From JAJDXW01 sp965202895 (GTDB lineage: Bacteria > Pseudomonadota > Gammaproteobacteria > HK1), in assembly GCA_965202895.1 (NCBI GenBank), contig OZ241901.1, forward strand, positions 5,022,001-5,086,000: a stretch of DNA of 64,000 nucleotides. The letters are read 5' to 3'. A program made the position numbers and the translations under genes. Shown here piece by piece: positions 18,101 through 26,084 of the stretch. Numbering within the stretch: position 1 is the first letter of the stretch; each line of letters opens with the position of its first letter. The notes beneath the pieces are model-generated. The model saw only the letters and a list, made by a program, of their open reading frames with translations, was not told the origin of the DNA and did not search any database.

Positions 18101-18429
18101 AGAAACCCGCTGCCATACTGTCCGATGGTTTCTTCATTTTCCACTTTTGTAGACCCATGGTAGATAAGGTGAAATATTTCTTTCGGAGTGAAACTGTCTC
18201 CGTTGTGCTGGAATACAATTTCGTCTTCCTTTAGTGCAATAGAAGCGATCAATTCTCCACTCGATTCAGTAGAAGTATCCCGTGCGTTTTGCAAGAGCTC
18301 CCAAACCCATCGGGTGCGTACATGAGCGCGGTTCGACACCAGTGACTTGAGGTGATTGAGAACACTCTGTGCCGTATTATCGGCAAGTACTTGAGTCTTA
18401 ATATCCGAGAATTCGGAAGGCTGGTTCAT
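15130..18429 (-). CDS. Sacsin-type GHKL ATPase fused to nuclease-like C-terminus
   Basis: The 1099-residue protein starts with a GHKL/Hsp90-type ATPase: WVWELLQNARDTS (N-box, residues about 42-54), FHLIYHGST, and IGQYGSGFLTTHLLS (G-rich lid motif, about 100-115). This is the arrangement of sacsin/NO VEIN proteins. A long helical middle contains CECERCHRYYPAQW (paired cysteines). The C-terminus (about 960-1060) reads GSDFEIDDVARLELTQAKR, then WLVEVKATRNLG, which fits a PD-(D/E)XK or NOV_C (DUF3883) fold with D and E-x-K residues. Such fusions are predicted phage-defence proteins. The gene is clearly AT-richer than its surroundings, is solitary and starts 6 bp from a truncated vapC. Confidence 0.8.
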   Translation of the reverse strand: MNQPSEFSDIKTQVLADNTAQSVLNHLKSLVSNRAHVRTRWVWELLQNARDTSTESSGELIASIALKEDEIVFQHNGDSFTPKEIFHLIYHGSTKVENEETIGQYGSGFLTTHLLSPEISISGRIEDGRHFDFQLRREIGSVSRLSESMQRAVKDFEKSLSREQTTDDFTTKFRYPLMGDACEVVDAGIEALRKYAPFVVVFNRNFSSIHIETIDTDTNFKVAKRISLPQTDIEQVTVSEIVNGNRKVREYLLAHGDQVSVSIPIESVADGSRCLPIGDTPRLFLGFPLIGTESFSFPAVINSFNFTPTDNRDGVYLGQSNDQASINNGEAISEASDLLTRLLEFMASCNWKDVYLLTVIPPVQKQNWLNPDWLQEHLREFLIPNIRQVPAILAEDDAIAAEDAVIPYFKECNVDSEGVEVFWDLLDGMKCLREKLPKRCESVGWCKSAKSWADILESEVTDFEEVMDSSKLASYAEEKSRVSDKDYGCIDKLQELLREDIAAVDWLNQFLGFLRSHGFDDVIRAHSIIVAQDGYLDKLSNLHCDQNIPEQLKDIAKSLDWEIREELRDTRLSILTEEAGAGVLDAAYVARDLVKRLQDRAESNPDGCFKKASIDLFSWIIEQENWALLRNFPVFSEDFNPTNRNIITLTNDSEDDVRPLAPVAAWVEELQEFSELFPKRFTLANDFFSAVPDPLRWNILEDKGFFRRNVIIITNDHVRRFLPDEPLEEDEDHGTSQQVSVTNVAFMTRDDIGIMARVRQSHRLALIFWRFLIEWLIPNDPEGLKVERALCECERCHRYYPAQWLVPLVDNKWVPRSERRADRANAQSLADLFRSGEQGFNSLNERPAAIKLLEVIGVSRFDLMRALAAGDEGARTALDNTFMELLAAADGNVDRLSQGKQYLEYLEIYPELPEFVSEHVSRIQQVQENRDLGSHVEDLVKQSLEGEGFVVRCTGIGSDFEIDDVARLELTQAKRTWLVEVKATRNLGVRMTVTQARKSVEKKNRFLLCVVPVTGETSALELDTIRCNMRFVANMGSRVASLCEHIDEFQKMRQEITAADDSEGVQLEVEAGTAWVRVTDSVWRGDDSFPLAELATRLE

Positions 18430-18434
18430 TTCAC

Positions 18435-18695
18435 TTACCCTTTGATTTCAGGTTGCTGATGATGCCGGGTACTCGGGAATGTTTCCATCTGCCGCCATGC
18501 CGCCCCGACCGATGAAGGGAGATCGAAGATCCGGGGGTTGCTGACGAGCCGAACGAACCCCAGGAGGCTGGGCCAGGGCAGGCCGACCGGCGCGGCGCCG
18601 TTGATTCGTTCATCCAGCCATTCGCGAGCCGCGGCGTGTTGCGCGAACGAGCCGACATGGGCGTAGACCAGCAGGTTGGCATCGACGAGGATCAC
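18435..18695 (-). pseudogene. vapC: VapC-type PIN toxin, C-terminally truncated
   Basis: GTG at 18695 overlaps the antitoxin stop (GTGA). The 86-residue product has the PIN start VILVDANLLVYAH and WPSLLGFVRLVSNPRIF, then ends in an unrelated tail (FPSTRHHQQPEIKG). Typical VapC toxins of this type have about 135-145 residues with a C-terminal catalytic Asp pair, which is missing. Truncation coincides with the 5' boundary of the GHKL-nuclease gene, as if that insertion replaced the toxin's 3' half. Probably inactive. Confidence 0.75.
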
Positions 18696-18940
18696 CGGAA
18701 CCGCTCCCCTTCCGCCACCACAAGCGCCTCGGCGACGTCGTCGAGGCTGCCCAGCCGGCACCGCCCGAGATCGGCGGTGGGTGTCCGGTAGGGAGCCGGT
18801 CGAGCGGAAGGAGCAGCCATCTGCCGCAAGCCTTGCCGCAAGGCATCGTTGACGGTGGCCTTGAAGCTGCGTCCGTGCGTCTGCTGCATCCGCCGGAGCA
18901 GGGCAGCCACGTCCGCGTCGAGGGTCAGGGTCGTTCTCAT
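18692..18940 (-). CDS. vapB: VapB-type ribbon-helix-helix antitoxin
   Basis: The 82-residue protein begins MRTTLTLDADVAALLRRMQ, a classic RHH DNA-binding strand and helix, followed by SFKATVNDALRQGL and a C-terminal toxin-binding tail. ATG 18940 is preferred over the upstream ATG 18952 because it starts exactly at the conserved RHH strand. It overlaps vapC by 4 nt. With vapC truncated, it may now be an orphan repressor. Confidence 0.8.
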   Translation of the reverse strand: MRTTLTLDADVAALLRRMQQTHGRSFKATVNDALRQGLRQMAAPSARPAPYRTPTADLGRCRLGSLDDVAEALVVAEGERFR

Positions 18941-19076
18941 GTATCCGAGCATGGATGGTCTGATGACTTGATGTCAACAGGACGCTCTGCGCTCGGCAGC
19001 AGGCCAACCCCGGGGAGGGTGGTAGCGGTGGTCCTGGTTCCCCGGATGGTCCGAGAGCGCTTTGGGAGGCGCGCCC

Positions 19077-19358
19077 TTACGCCGACCGACCGCGACGCGG
19101 TGGTCGAGGGCGCCCGCATCGCGCGGCGGATCGTGGAAGCCCCCCTCGGACCCCTACCGGGGGACGGAGCTCCGGATAGTGGCGGTAGTCGTTTGCCCAC
19201 TCGACGAACATCGCATCATCGGACAGCCGATCTCGGCTGTACCGTTCGAAGAACTCTTCGGAATCCATCTTCTGCCGGCTCTCGTGGATCCTCGACCGCT
19301 TGGCCGCCGCAACCAGTGCGTCGAGGGACGAGGTGTATCGGATCGTCTGCTTTCGCAT
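19077..19358 (-). CDS. TumA-like antitoxin, C-terminus replaced
   Basis: ATG 19358 opens MRKQTIRYTSSLDALVAAAK, followed by FERYSRDRLSDDAMFVEWAN and DYRHY. The SLDALV-AAAKR, FE-YS and FVEWANDY-HY pattern resembles TumA-type antitoxins of TumE (DUF6516) toxins, recalled from the family rather than searched. After about 61 residues the frame reads antisense through the GMC repeat (ELRPPVGVRGG), so the natural C-terminus and any toxin partner are lost. Confidence 0.5.
   Translation of the reverse strand: MRKQTIRYTSSLDALVAAAKRSRIHESRQKMDSEEFFERYSRDRLSDDAMFVEWANDYRHYPELRPPVGVRGGLPRSAARCGRPRPPRRGRSA
19080..19172. repeat. Direct repeat, right copy (GMC gene segment)
   Basis: Second copy of the roughly 100-bp segment at 14651-14753, in the same orientation. 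Here the GMC frame is not continued downstream; it is joined to the TumA-like gene on the opposite strand. Confidence 0.85.
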
Positions 19359-19436
19359 GGAAGCCTCCTTGCTCACCGTGAAAGGCGGCGGCGCAACAGG
19401 GAGACGTGGCCGCTCTTCACCGCGCTGATTCGGGGG

Positions 19437-19922
19437 TCACGCGGCCGTGCGCACCGCCTCGTGCAGCAGACGGAGCGCCGCGTTCGCGAACTCCCACATG
19501 TTGGCTTCGCGGTCGGCGCGGCCGGTCTCGAGGGTGAGGACCCGCTCGACCGGCCCGGACACCGCGAGGCAGGTGTGGCCCGCAGCGTCTCCGTAGCGGT
19601 TGCCGGCCGGCCCCGCCGCCCCGGTCTCCGCGAGCCCCCACGTCGCCCCGAAGCGCTCGCGGACCGTCCGGGCCGCGAGCTCGGCGTAAGGCTCCGACGA
19701 GGAGCGCGTCCCGGGCGGAAGCTCCGCCGGGAGCGCGAGCAGCCCGTGGCGGGCGGCGGCCGTGTACACCACGGCCCCGGCGATGAAGTACGCCGACGCG
19801 CCGGGGACCGAGAGGAGGGCGGCGGAGACGAGGCCCCCGGTCGAGGACTCGCTCACCGCCACCGTCTCGCCGCGGGCCTTGAGCAGGGCGCCGAGGTCGC
19901 GGGCCATGGGTTCGAGGTTCAT
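19437..19922 (-). CDS. pncC: CinA-family nicotinamide-nucleotide amidohydrolase
   Basis: The 161-residue protein is the stand-alone CinA C-terminal domain: VAVSESSTGGLVSAALLSVPGA near residues 20-41, YFIAGAVVYT, and WGLAETGAAGPAGNRYGDAAG. The family deamidates NMN to nicotinate mononucleotide in pyridine nucleotide salvage. SESSTGG supplies the conserved serine/threonine-rich active-site loop. Length matches PncC-type enzymes. A decayed partial copy lies at 14461-14575. Confidence 0.9.
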   Translation of the reverse strand: MNLEPMARDLGALLKARGETVAVSESSTGGLVSAALLSVPGASAYFIAGAVVYTAAARHGLLALPAELPPGTRSSSEPYAELAARTVRERFGATWGLAETGAAGPAGNRYGDAAGHTCLAVSGPVERVLTLETGRADREANMWEFANAALRLLHEAVRTAA

Positions 19923-19995
19923 CGGGATTCGGACTCCGGTTCGTGTTCGCAGGCCGGCCGGGGCTCGCCTCGCCGGGAAGCCGAGCCGGCCCGGC

Positions 19996-20036
19996 CCCTG
20001 TCCCTGCCCTGCCCTGTCCCTGCCCTGTCCCCTGCC
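19996..20036. repeat. CCCTG-type low-complexity repeat
   Basis: Iterated CCCTGTCCCTGC-like units lie between cinA and the downstream end of the hydrolase gene. It is intergenic; no function is inferred. Confidence 0.6.
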
Positions 20037-20064
20037 CGGTCCGGGTCTGCGCCGGGGCTCCGGG

Positions 20065-20916
20065 TCAAAGATCCATCATCCGCAGCATCGCATGGGCGAG
20101 GGGGCTCTCCGGGTCCCCGACCGCGCGGCTGATGTCGAAGTGGTCCTGGCCCGGCATCTCCATGTACTCGCACTCGATGCCGTGTGCGCGGCAGAGCGCG
20201 GCATAGTCCTCGGACATCCCGATCCAGAGCCGCGGCTCCGCTCCGCCCACCGCGATGAGCAGGGGCAGGGCCCGCCGCGGCGGGTTGCGAAGCGGGCTCA
20301 GGCGCCGCGCCGCCTCCGGGTCGAGCCGGACCTCCTCGTTCACCGTGATGTCGAGCACCGGCTCGCAGTCGAACACCCCCGTGATCGGGGCCGCGCCCCG
20401 GATGGCGTCCGCGGGAAGGCCGTCCGCCGTCCAGTCGTGGGCGAGGGCCATGGCGGTGAGGTGCCCGCCGGCCGAGTTGCCGGAGACGTACAGGCGGTCC
20501 GGGTCGCCCCCGTAGTCGGCGATGTTCCGCCAGATCCACGCGATGGATCGGTTCGATTGCTCGACGATGGTGTCGAGGGTCACCGCCGGGCAGAGGTCGT
20601 AGTTGATGACGACCGTCGCCGCCCCGGCCGGCTGGAAGACGTCGGCGATGAAGCTGTAGTCGCTCTTGTCCATCGCACGCCAGTAGCCGCCGTGGATGAA
20701 GAGCAGGACCGGCGCGCCCGGGTTCGCGGCGGGGAAGACGTCGAGGGTCTCCTTCTCCCCGGGGCCGTAGCGCACGTCGAGCACGCAGTCGAGCCGCGCC
20801 CGGGCCTCGGCCGAAGCGGCCGCGCTCGCGGCGATCCGTTCGTCCAGGTTCTTCGCCGTGGCGCGAGGGTTGAACTCGAGCTCGAGCGCCTCGGGTGAGA
20901 GGTTCCGCCAGGTCAT
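20065..20916 (-). CDS. Alpha/beta hydrolase, kynurenine-formamidase-like
   Basis: The 283-residue hydrolase has the oxyanion motif HGGYW (near residue 75), the nucleophile motif VSGNSAGGHLTA (near 150), and a C-terminal catalytic His in PGQDHFDI. HGGYW plus GNSAGGH is characteristic of the arylformamidase/kynurenine formamidase branch. It probably hydrolyses an amide or formamide. ATG 20916 overlaps the hyuB stop by 4 nt (ATGA), so it is translationally coupled to hyuB and likely acts on the same substrate series. Confidence 0.85.
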   Translation of the reverse strand: MTWRNLSPEALELEFNPRATAKNLDERIAASAAASAEARARLDCVLDVRYGPGEKETLDVFPAANPGAPVLLFIHGGYWRAMDKSDYSFIADVFQPAGAATVVINYDLCPAVTLDTIVEQSNRSIAWIWRNIADYGGDPDRLYVSGNSAGGHLTAMALAHDWTADGLPADAIRGAAPITGVFDCEPVLDITVNEEVRLDPEAARRLSPLRNPPRRALPLLIAVGGAEPRLWIGMSEDYAALCRAHGIECEYMEMPGQDHFDISRAVGDPESPLAHAMLRMMDL

Positions 20917-22655
20917 GTCGATGTCCTTCTGCCGTCGGTCTCGTCGATGCCGTCGATACCGTCGATACCGTCGATGCCGTAGATCTCGCGGGCGGCGCCC
21001 GCGGTCACGTACCCGTCCGCGAGGTCGCGGCGGACGGCCTCTTCGTCGCGCTCGGAGGCCGGCCCGTAGCCCCCCGCTCCGTTCAGCCGGAAGCTGAGGA
21101 CGTCCCCCCGCACGAGGTCGCGGGTTTCCTTGGACGCAAGCCGCTCCGCTCCGCCCCCGGGGTTCAGCACGGTCTCCCCCCGCACCCCCGAGAGCCCCCC
21201 GGCGAGGCCGGGCGGGGCATGGCGGTGACGGTCGCCGGAGAGGGACGCCGTCGCCCGGCTCGCGAGGAGCTCCACGTCCTTGCGGACCCCGCAGCCGCCC
21301 CGGAACCGGCCGGCCCCCCCGGAGTCGGGGATGAACTGAAGGCGCCGGATGCGGACCGGCGCCTGGTCCTCGTGCACCTCCACCGGGATGTTGCTCGCAT
21401 TGAATACGGGGCACAGCGCTTCCGGTCCGTCCCCGTACGAACGGCCCCCGTAGCCGCCGCAGATCACGTCGTAGAAGATGAAGGGGCGTTTCCCGCGCCC
21501 CGGCCGGTCGTCCACCCCGCCGATCACCGGGTTGCCCCAGTGCGAGAAGCTCGCCATCGCCGGCTCCGGGCGCATCTTCGCGAACGCGCCGCACACCACC
21601 TCGAACATCCGGATCTGGTTGACCGCCCGGCCGCTGCTTGGCGCCGGAAACTCGGGGTTGAAGAACGATCCCGGCCGCGCCCGGACCTCGACCGGCCGGT
21701 TCACGCCCTCGTTGTGGGGCAGGTGGGGGTCGGTGAACACCTTGACCGCGAAGCCTGAATAGGCCCGGGTGTAGTTGATGTAGGAATTGATGCCGGCTTC
21801 CACCTGGTCGCTGCTGCCCGACCAGTCGAGCACGATCGAATCGCCGTCCACCGAGACCTCGACGTGGAAGCGGAGCGGCTCCCCGGCGCGCCCGTCGTCG
21901 TCCATGAAGTCCTCGTGGCTGAAGGCCCCGTCCGGCAGGGCGGCGATGAGCTCGCGCATCCGCGCTTCCGAGCGGTCCAAGATCGTGTCGATGGCGGCTT
22001 CCACGAGATCGAGGCCGTATCTGCCGACGAGGCCCGCGTACCGCTCCGCGGCGACCGCGTTGGCGTTGCGCTGGGCGAGGAGGTCGCCGCGCACGATCTC
22101 GGGGAGCCGGACGTTGCCGAGGATGAGCCGGAGCACGTCCTCCCGGAGGCCGCCGCCCCGCGCGATGCGCACGGGAAGGATCCGGAGCCCTTCCTGAAAC
22201 GCCTCGCGCACGTCCACGATCTGCGACCCCGGCGCCGCGCCCCCCATGTCGGCGTGGTGGGCGATGTTGACCGCGAACCCGACGAGCCGCCCGTCCGCGA
22301 AGAGGGGCGAGGTCATGAAGCAGTCCGGGTAGTGGCCCGACCCCATGAAGGAGTCGTTGAGGAGGATGCAGTCGCCGGGCTCGAAGTCCCGGGGAGGGAA
22401 ATGGTCGAGGACGTGGCGCACCACCCAGGGCATCGACCCGAGGTGCCCCGGCGAGAAGTTGCCCTGGGCGACGAGCCTTCCCCGCATGTCGAAGAGCCCG
22501 GTGGAGAAGTCGTCCCCCTCGCGCACCGCGGCCGAATAGGCGGTGTGGCGGAGGGTGGTTCCCATGTCGTCCGCGATCGAGACGAGCCCGTTCCAGAGGA
22601 CGCTCAGGGTGACGGGATCGACGTGCGATGGGTTCGCGTTCGGCATGTGCTTCAT
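20913..22655 (-). CDS. hyuB: Hydantoinase B/oxoprolinase family protein (locus 1)
   Basis: The 580-residue protein contains the HyuB landmarks VDPVTLSVLWNGLVSIADDMG, PGDCILLNDSFMGSGHYPD, and FIPDSGGAGRFRGGCG. It should pair with HyuA (22816-25158) as the ATP-dependent hydrolase of hydantoins, oxoproline-like lactams or an acetophenone-carboxylase-type substrate. ATG 22655 (or 22646) gives the expected N-terminus. The C-terminus ends in a GID repeat (YGIDGIDGIDGIDETDG) encoded by a 9-bp microsatellite at 20941-20981 next to the coupled hydrolase start. Confidence 0.88.
   Translation of the reverse strand: MKHMPNANPSHVDPVTLSVLWNGLVSIADDMGTTLRHTAYSAAVREGDDFSTGLFDMRGRLVAQGNFSPGHLGSMPWVVRHVLDHFPPRDFEPGDCILLNDSFMGSGHYPDCFMTSPLFADGRLVGFAVNIAHHADMGGAAPGSQIVDVREAFQEGLRILPVRIARGGGLREDVLRLILGNVRLPEIVRGDLLAQRNANAVAAERYAGLVGRYGLDLVEAAIDTILDRSEARMRELIAALPDGAFSHEDFMDDDGRAGEPLRFHVEVSVDGDSIVLDWSGSSDQVEAGINSYINYTRAYSGFAVKVFTDPHLPHNEGVNRPVEVRARPGSFFNPEFPAPSSGRAVNQIRMFEVVCGAFAKMRPEPAMASFSHWGNPVIGGVDDRPGRGKRPFIFYDVICGGYGGRSYGDGPEALCPVFNASNIPVEVHEDQAPVRIRRLQFIPDSGGAGRFRGGCGVRKDVELLASRATASLSGDRHRHAPPGLAGGLSGVRGETVLNPGGGAERLASKETRDLVRGDVLSFRLNGAGGYGPASERDEEAVRRDLADGYVTAGAAREIYGIDGIDGIDGIDETDGRRTST
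20941..20981 (-). repeat. 9-bp tandem repeat encoding GID units at the HyuB C-terminus
   Basis: GTCGATACC/GTCGATGCC units repeat about four times within the last codons of hyuB. Copy-number change would stay in frame and alter only the length of the GID tail. Confidence 0.8.
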
Positions 22656-22815
22656 TCCGCCGCCGGGTTCCGGGCCAGGATGGGAAGGGGATGATGAGGC
22701 CAAGGTGGCGATGTTCGCATGGATCCCCGTTCGGAGAGAGGCATGGCCGGCTCCCGGGAAATTCGGGACCGCCGGGGGCGGGAGCGGGAGGGGAGGCGGG
22801 AGGAGCGGGAGCGGG

Positions 22816-25158
22816 TCACGCGGACGGCTCCGGCGCCGCCACCTCGATGAGGAGGTTGCCGTGGGGGCTGACCCGGGCGGTGTCGCCGGCGGGAAGCAGG
22901 ATGGTGGACTCGCGTTCGGCCACGATGGCCGGCCCCGCGAGTCGGTCGCCCGCCCGAAGCGCCGCCCGGTCGAATACCGGACAGCGGGTCCGTCCGGCCG
23001 CACCCGGGAGCCGGGCGGAGACGGTCCCGATCGGTGCCGCTCGTGCAGGCCCGGGTGGCCGCGGACCGTCCGTGGGGGCGGAGGGCGGACGTTCTTCCGG
23101 CGCCGTCGCGTCCGGCCGCACCTCCTCGGGCGTCGGCGCTTCGGCCCCTTCGGCTCGCGTGCCTCGGGCCGCGCTCTCGCCCGCGCTCCCGCCTCTCCCT
23201 CCGTACACGGCAGCGCCTCCACCGCGGCCGGTCTCTCCGCCGGCGTCCGGGTTGCCGTCCGCCCCCGCATCTCCGGCCGCTTCCGCACCCTCTCCGGCAT
23301 CGGCGGCCGCGGCCCGGGCCGCGTCGAATGCGCCGGTCAGGAACCAGTCCGTCCCTTCGGCCGGCTGGTCCGGCTGGGCGTAACCGTACTCCTCCTCGTA
23401 GGCGGGGTCGAAGGCTTCGCGGATCCGTCCCGGATACTCGTCGTCGATCGGCCCCGGCGGGAGGGGAACCCGCAGCTCGAACCCCTGCCCCGCGTAGCGG
23501 AGATGGGCGTGCCGGCGCCAGGCGATGGGGAGGCCGGCCGCTTCCGCGCCCCCGGCGAGCGCTCGGACCCGCGCCTCGAGGCCGGCGAAGATCCCGGCCA
23601 GCTCGCGGGCCGCCCCCTCGGCGTCCAGCGCGACCGTACCGGTCAGGGAGACCATGAAGCTGCGCTCCGCCTCGAGGAGCCCGATGGCGGAGGCGACCCC
23701 CGCTCCCCGGGGGACGATGACGCGGGGAATCCCGAGCGACCGCGCGAGTTCGCAGGCGTGGAGCGGTCCCGCTCCCCCGAACGCCACCATCGCGTAGTCG
23801 CGGGGGTCGCGCCCCCGCTCGATGGACATGGAGCGGAGCGCTCGCTCCATGTTCGCGTTGGCGATGCGGTGCACGCCCCAGGCCGCGTCCGCGAGGCCGA
23901 GGCCGAGCGGCTCGCCGATCTGCTCGTGGGTCGCGCGCTCCGCCGCTGGCCGGTCGATCCGGATCTGTCCGCCCGCGAAGGATTCGGGGTCGAGATAGCC
24001 GAGCACGAGGTTCGCGTCGGTCAGGGTGGCCCGCCGCCCGCCGCGGCCGTAGCACACCGGCCCCGGCTCGGCCCCCGCGCTCTCCGGCCCCACCGCGAAG
24101 ACGCCCATCCGCGCGGACGCGATGCTGCCTCCCCCGGCCCCGATCTCGACCAGCTCCACGGCCGGAACGTCGAGAGGAAGCCCGCTCCACTTGCGCAGGT
24201 TCACCCCGTCCACCTCGAACGAGGAGGCCACCGCCGGCTCACCGCCGTCGACGACCCCGACCTTGGCCGTGGTCCCGCCCATGTCGAAGGTGATCACGTG
24301 CTCCACGCCCTCCCGCGACCCGGTCGCGCGGCAGGCGAGCACCCCGGCGGCCGGCCCCGACTCGATGACGTTGACCGGATACTCCCGGGCGAGGGCGGGG
24401 GTGGTGAGCCCCCCGTTGGACTGCATGACGCGAAGCTCGCCGGTGAACCCGAGCGAGGCGAAGGCGGCCTCCAGCTCGGCGAGGAACCGGCCGACGATCG
24501 GCTTGACGTAGGCGTTGGCGACGACGGTGCTGGTCCGCTCGTACTCGCGGCGGCGGGGCGACACGTCCGAGGAGAGGGAGATGGACACCGCCCGGTTGCG
24601 CGGGCGCCGGCCGAGCCGTTCGGCGAGAAGGTCTCCCGCCGCGCGTTCGTGGGCCGGGTTGGCGTAGGCGTGGAGGAGGCACACCGCCACGCTCTCCGCT
24701 CCGGCGGCGGCGATCCGGTCCGCCGCCTCCTCCACCGAGCGGGGATCGAGCGGCTGCACCACCTCCCCGTCGTGGGCGATGCGCTCGTCCACCTCGAAGA
24801 TCGCCCGCCGCGGCACGAGGGGGCGGGGCTTGTCGAGCCAGAGGTCGTAGGTGTCGAAGCGCTTGGAGCGTCCCATGATGAGCACGTCCCGGAACCCGCG
24901 GGTGGTCACGAGGGCGGTGGGCCCTCCCTTGCGCTCCAGGATGGCGTTGGTCGCGACGGTGGTCGCGATCAGGATCTCGCCGACCTCCGCCGGGCGGAAC
25001 GGGCGGACCGAAACGAGGCGATCGATGCCGTCCAGCACCGCGCGCGCCGGGTCGGAGGGGGTGCTGAGGGTCTTCGCGAACCACGAGGCGCCGGTTGCCT
25101 CGTCGCGAAGGACGAGGTCCGTGAACGTGCCCCCGGTGTCGATGGCCAGCCGCAGCAT
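22816..25158 (-). CDS. hyuA: Hydantoinase A/oxoprolinase family protein (locus 1)
   Basis: The 780-residue protein has the ASKHA-type N-terminus LRLAIDTGGTFTDLVL, FDMGGTTAKVGVVDGG, IGAGGGSIA and VAFGGAGPLHACELA, as in HyuA and OXP N-terminal domains that bind ATP. It works with HyuB, whose gene starts 160 bp downstream. Residues about 610-705 form an unusual insertion rich in A, G, E and P (AADAGEGAEAAGDAGADG) before the normal C-terminus resumes (CPVFDRAAL, GDRLAGPAIVAERESTI). The length therefore exceeds the usual 680-700 residues. Confidence 0.9.
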   Translation of the reverse strand: MLRLAIDTGGTFTDLVLRDEATGASWFAKTLSTPSDPARAVLDGIDRLVSVRPFRPAEVGEILIATTVATNAILERKGGPTALVTTRGFRDVLIMGRSKRFDTYDLWLDKPRPLVPRRAIFEVDERIAHDGEVVQPLDPRSVEEAADRIAAAGAESVAVCLLHAYANPAHERAAGDLLAERLGRRPRNRAVSISLSSDVSPRRREYERTSTVVANAYVKPIVGRFLAELEAAFASLGFTGELRVMQSNGGLTTPALAREYPVNVIESGPAAGVLACRATGSREGVEHVITFDMGGTTAKVGVVDGGEPAVASSFEVDGVNLRKWSGLPLDVPAVELVEIGAGGGSIASARMGVFAVGPESAGAEPGPVCYGRGGRRATLTDANLVLGYLDPESFAGGQIRIDRPAAERATHEQIGEPLGLGLADAAWGVHRIANANMERALRSMSIERGRDPRDYAMVAFGGAGPLHACELARSLGIPRVIVPRGAGVASAIGLLEAERSFMVSLTGTVALDAEGAARELAGIFAGLEARVRALAGGAEAAGLPIAWRRHAHLRYAGQGFELRVPLPPGPIDDEYPGRIREAFDPAYEEEYGYAQPDQPAEGTDWFLTGAFDAARAAAADAGEGAEAAGDAGADGNPDAGGETGRGGGAAVYGGRGGSAGESAARGTRAEGAEAPTPEEVRPDATAPEERPPSAPTDGPRPPGPARAAPIGTVSARLPGAAGRTRCPVFDRAALRAGDRLAGPAIVAERESTILLPAGDTARVSPHGNLLIEVAAPEPSA

Positions 25159-25194
25159 GGGTCTTCGCCCCTGTCCCCGTCCCCGTCTTCGGCG

Positions 25195-26052
25195 CTACCG
25201 CCCGGTGAACTTCGGGCGCTCCTTGGCGAGGAACGCCTGGAATCCGATCCGGAAATCCTCGGTGTCGTAGCAGTCGTAGCCCTCGTCCCGCTCCTCGTCG
25301 GTGAGCGGGCGCGGGTCGAGCAGCCGGTGGATGAACTTCTTGTGCCAGCGGGCGGAGAGCGGTGCGCCCTCGGCGATGCTCCCCGCCATCCGGTGCGCGG
25401 CGGCCTCCACCTCGTCGTCGGGCGCCACCCGGTTGACGAGGCCGAGCCGGAGGGCGTCCTCGGCGCCGAAGATCTCCCCGAGGAGCAGGATCTCGAGCAT
25501 GGCGTTCGCGCCGAGCTTGGCGACGAGCGGCGCGAGCTCGTCCGGCGACTCGACGAGGCCGAGCCGCTTCACCGGAACCCCGAAGCGGCTGGAGGCCCCG
25601 CACACCCGAAGGTCGCACATGACCGCGACCCCGAGCCCGCCCCCCACGCAGTCGCCCTCGATGAGGGCGATGGTCGGGTGGCGGCAGGTGCGTACCGCGT
25701 CGAGGGCGGCCCCGAGGATGCCGGCGTAGATCCGCCCGCGCCGCTTGTTCGCGCGCCACGCCGCGAACTCGCTGATGTCCGCCCCGGCGCTGAACGCCCG
25801 CCCGCCGGCCCCCCGCAGGACCACGCAGCGGACGGCGGGGTCGGCGTCCAGCTCCGCCATCGCGTCCTGGAGGTCGAGGGCGATCTCGACGCTGAGCGCG
25901 TTCCGCCGGGCGGGAGCGTCGATGACGACGGTCGCGATCGCGCCGTCCCGGGAGACCCGCACCCGCACAGGCCTCCCGCCGTCTGCGGCTTGCGCCGTCT
26001 CCGCCTCGGGGGCGGTCTGCGTCGCCCGGAGCCGGGCCGCTTCCTTCGTCAT
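25195..26052 (-). CDS. Enoyl-CoA hydratase/isomerase family protein
   Basis: The 285-residue crotonase-fold protein has RNALSVEIALDLQDAM, the oxyanion-hole segments GRAFSAGADISEF and GDCVGGGLGVAVMCDLRV, and FIHRLLDPRPLTDEE. The two catalytic glutamates of classical enoyl-CoA hydratase are not where expected (GGGLGVA and FGVPVKRLGL), so it may be an isomerase, dehalogenase-like or hydrolase member. ATG 26052 follows a strong GAGGAGGAGA SD. It lies 36 bp before hyuA, suggesting a common transcript. Confidence 0.85.
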   Translation of the reverse strand: MTKEAARLRATQTAPEAETAQAADGGRPVRVRVSRDGAIATVVIDAPARRNALSVEIALDLQDAMAELDADPAVRCVVLRGAGGRAFSAGADISEFAAWRANKRRGRIYAGILGAALDAVRTCRHPTIALIEGDCVGGGLGVAVMCDLRVCGASSRFGVPVKRLGLVESPDELAPLVAKLGANAMLEILLLGEIFGAEDALRLGLVNRVAPDDEVEAAAHRMAGSIAEGAPLSARWHKKFIHRLLDPRPLTDEERDEGYDCYDTEDFRIGFQAFLAKERPKFTGR

Positions 26053-26084
26053 CTCCTCCTCCTCTCGTTGCGGGCGGGCGGCGG

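Noticed and set aside
19437..19922. cinA as part of the mobile island
   Set aside because: It is intact, high-GC and followed by the co-oriented backbone genes; only its partial copy at 14461-14575 belongs to the disturbed region.
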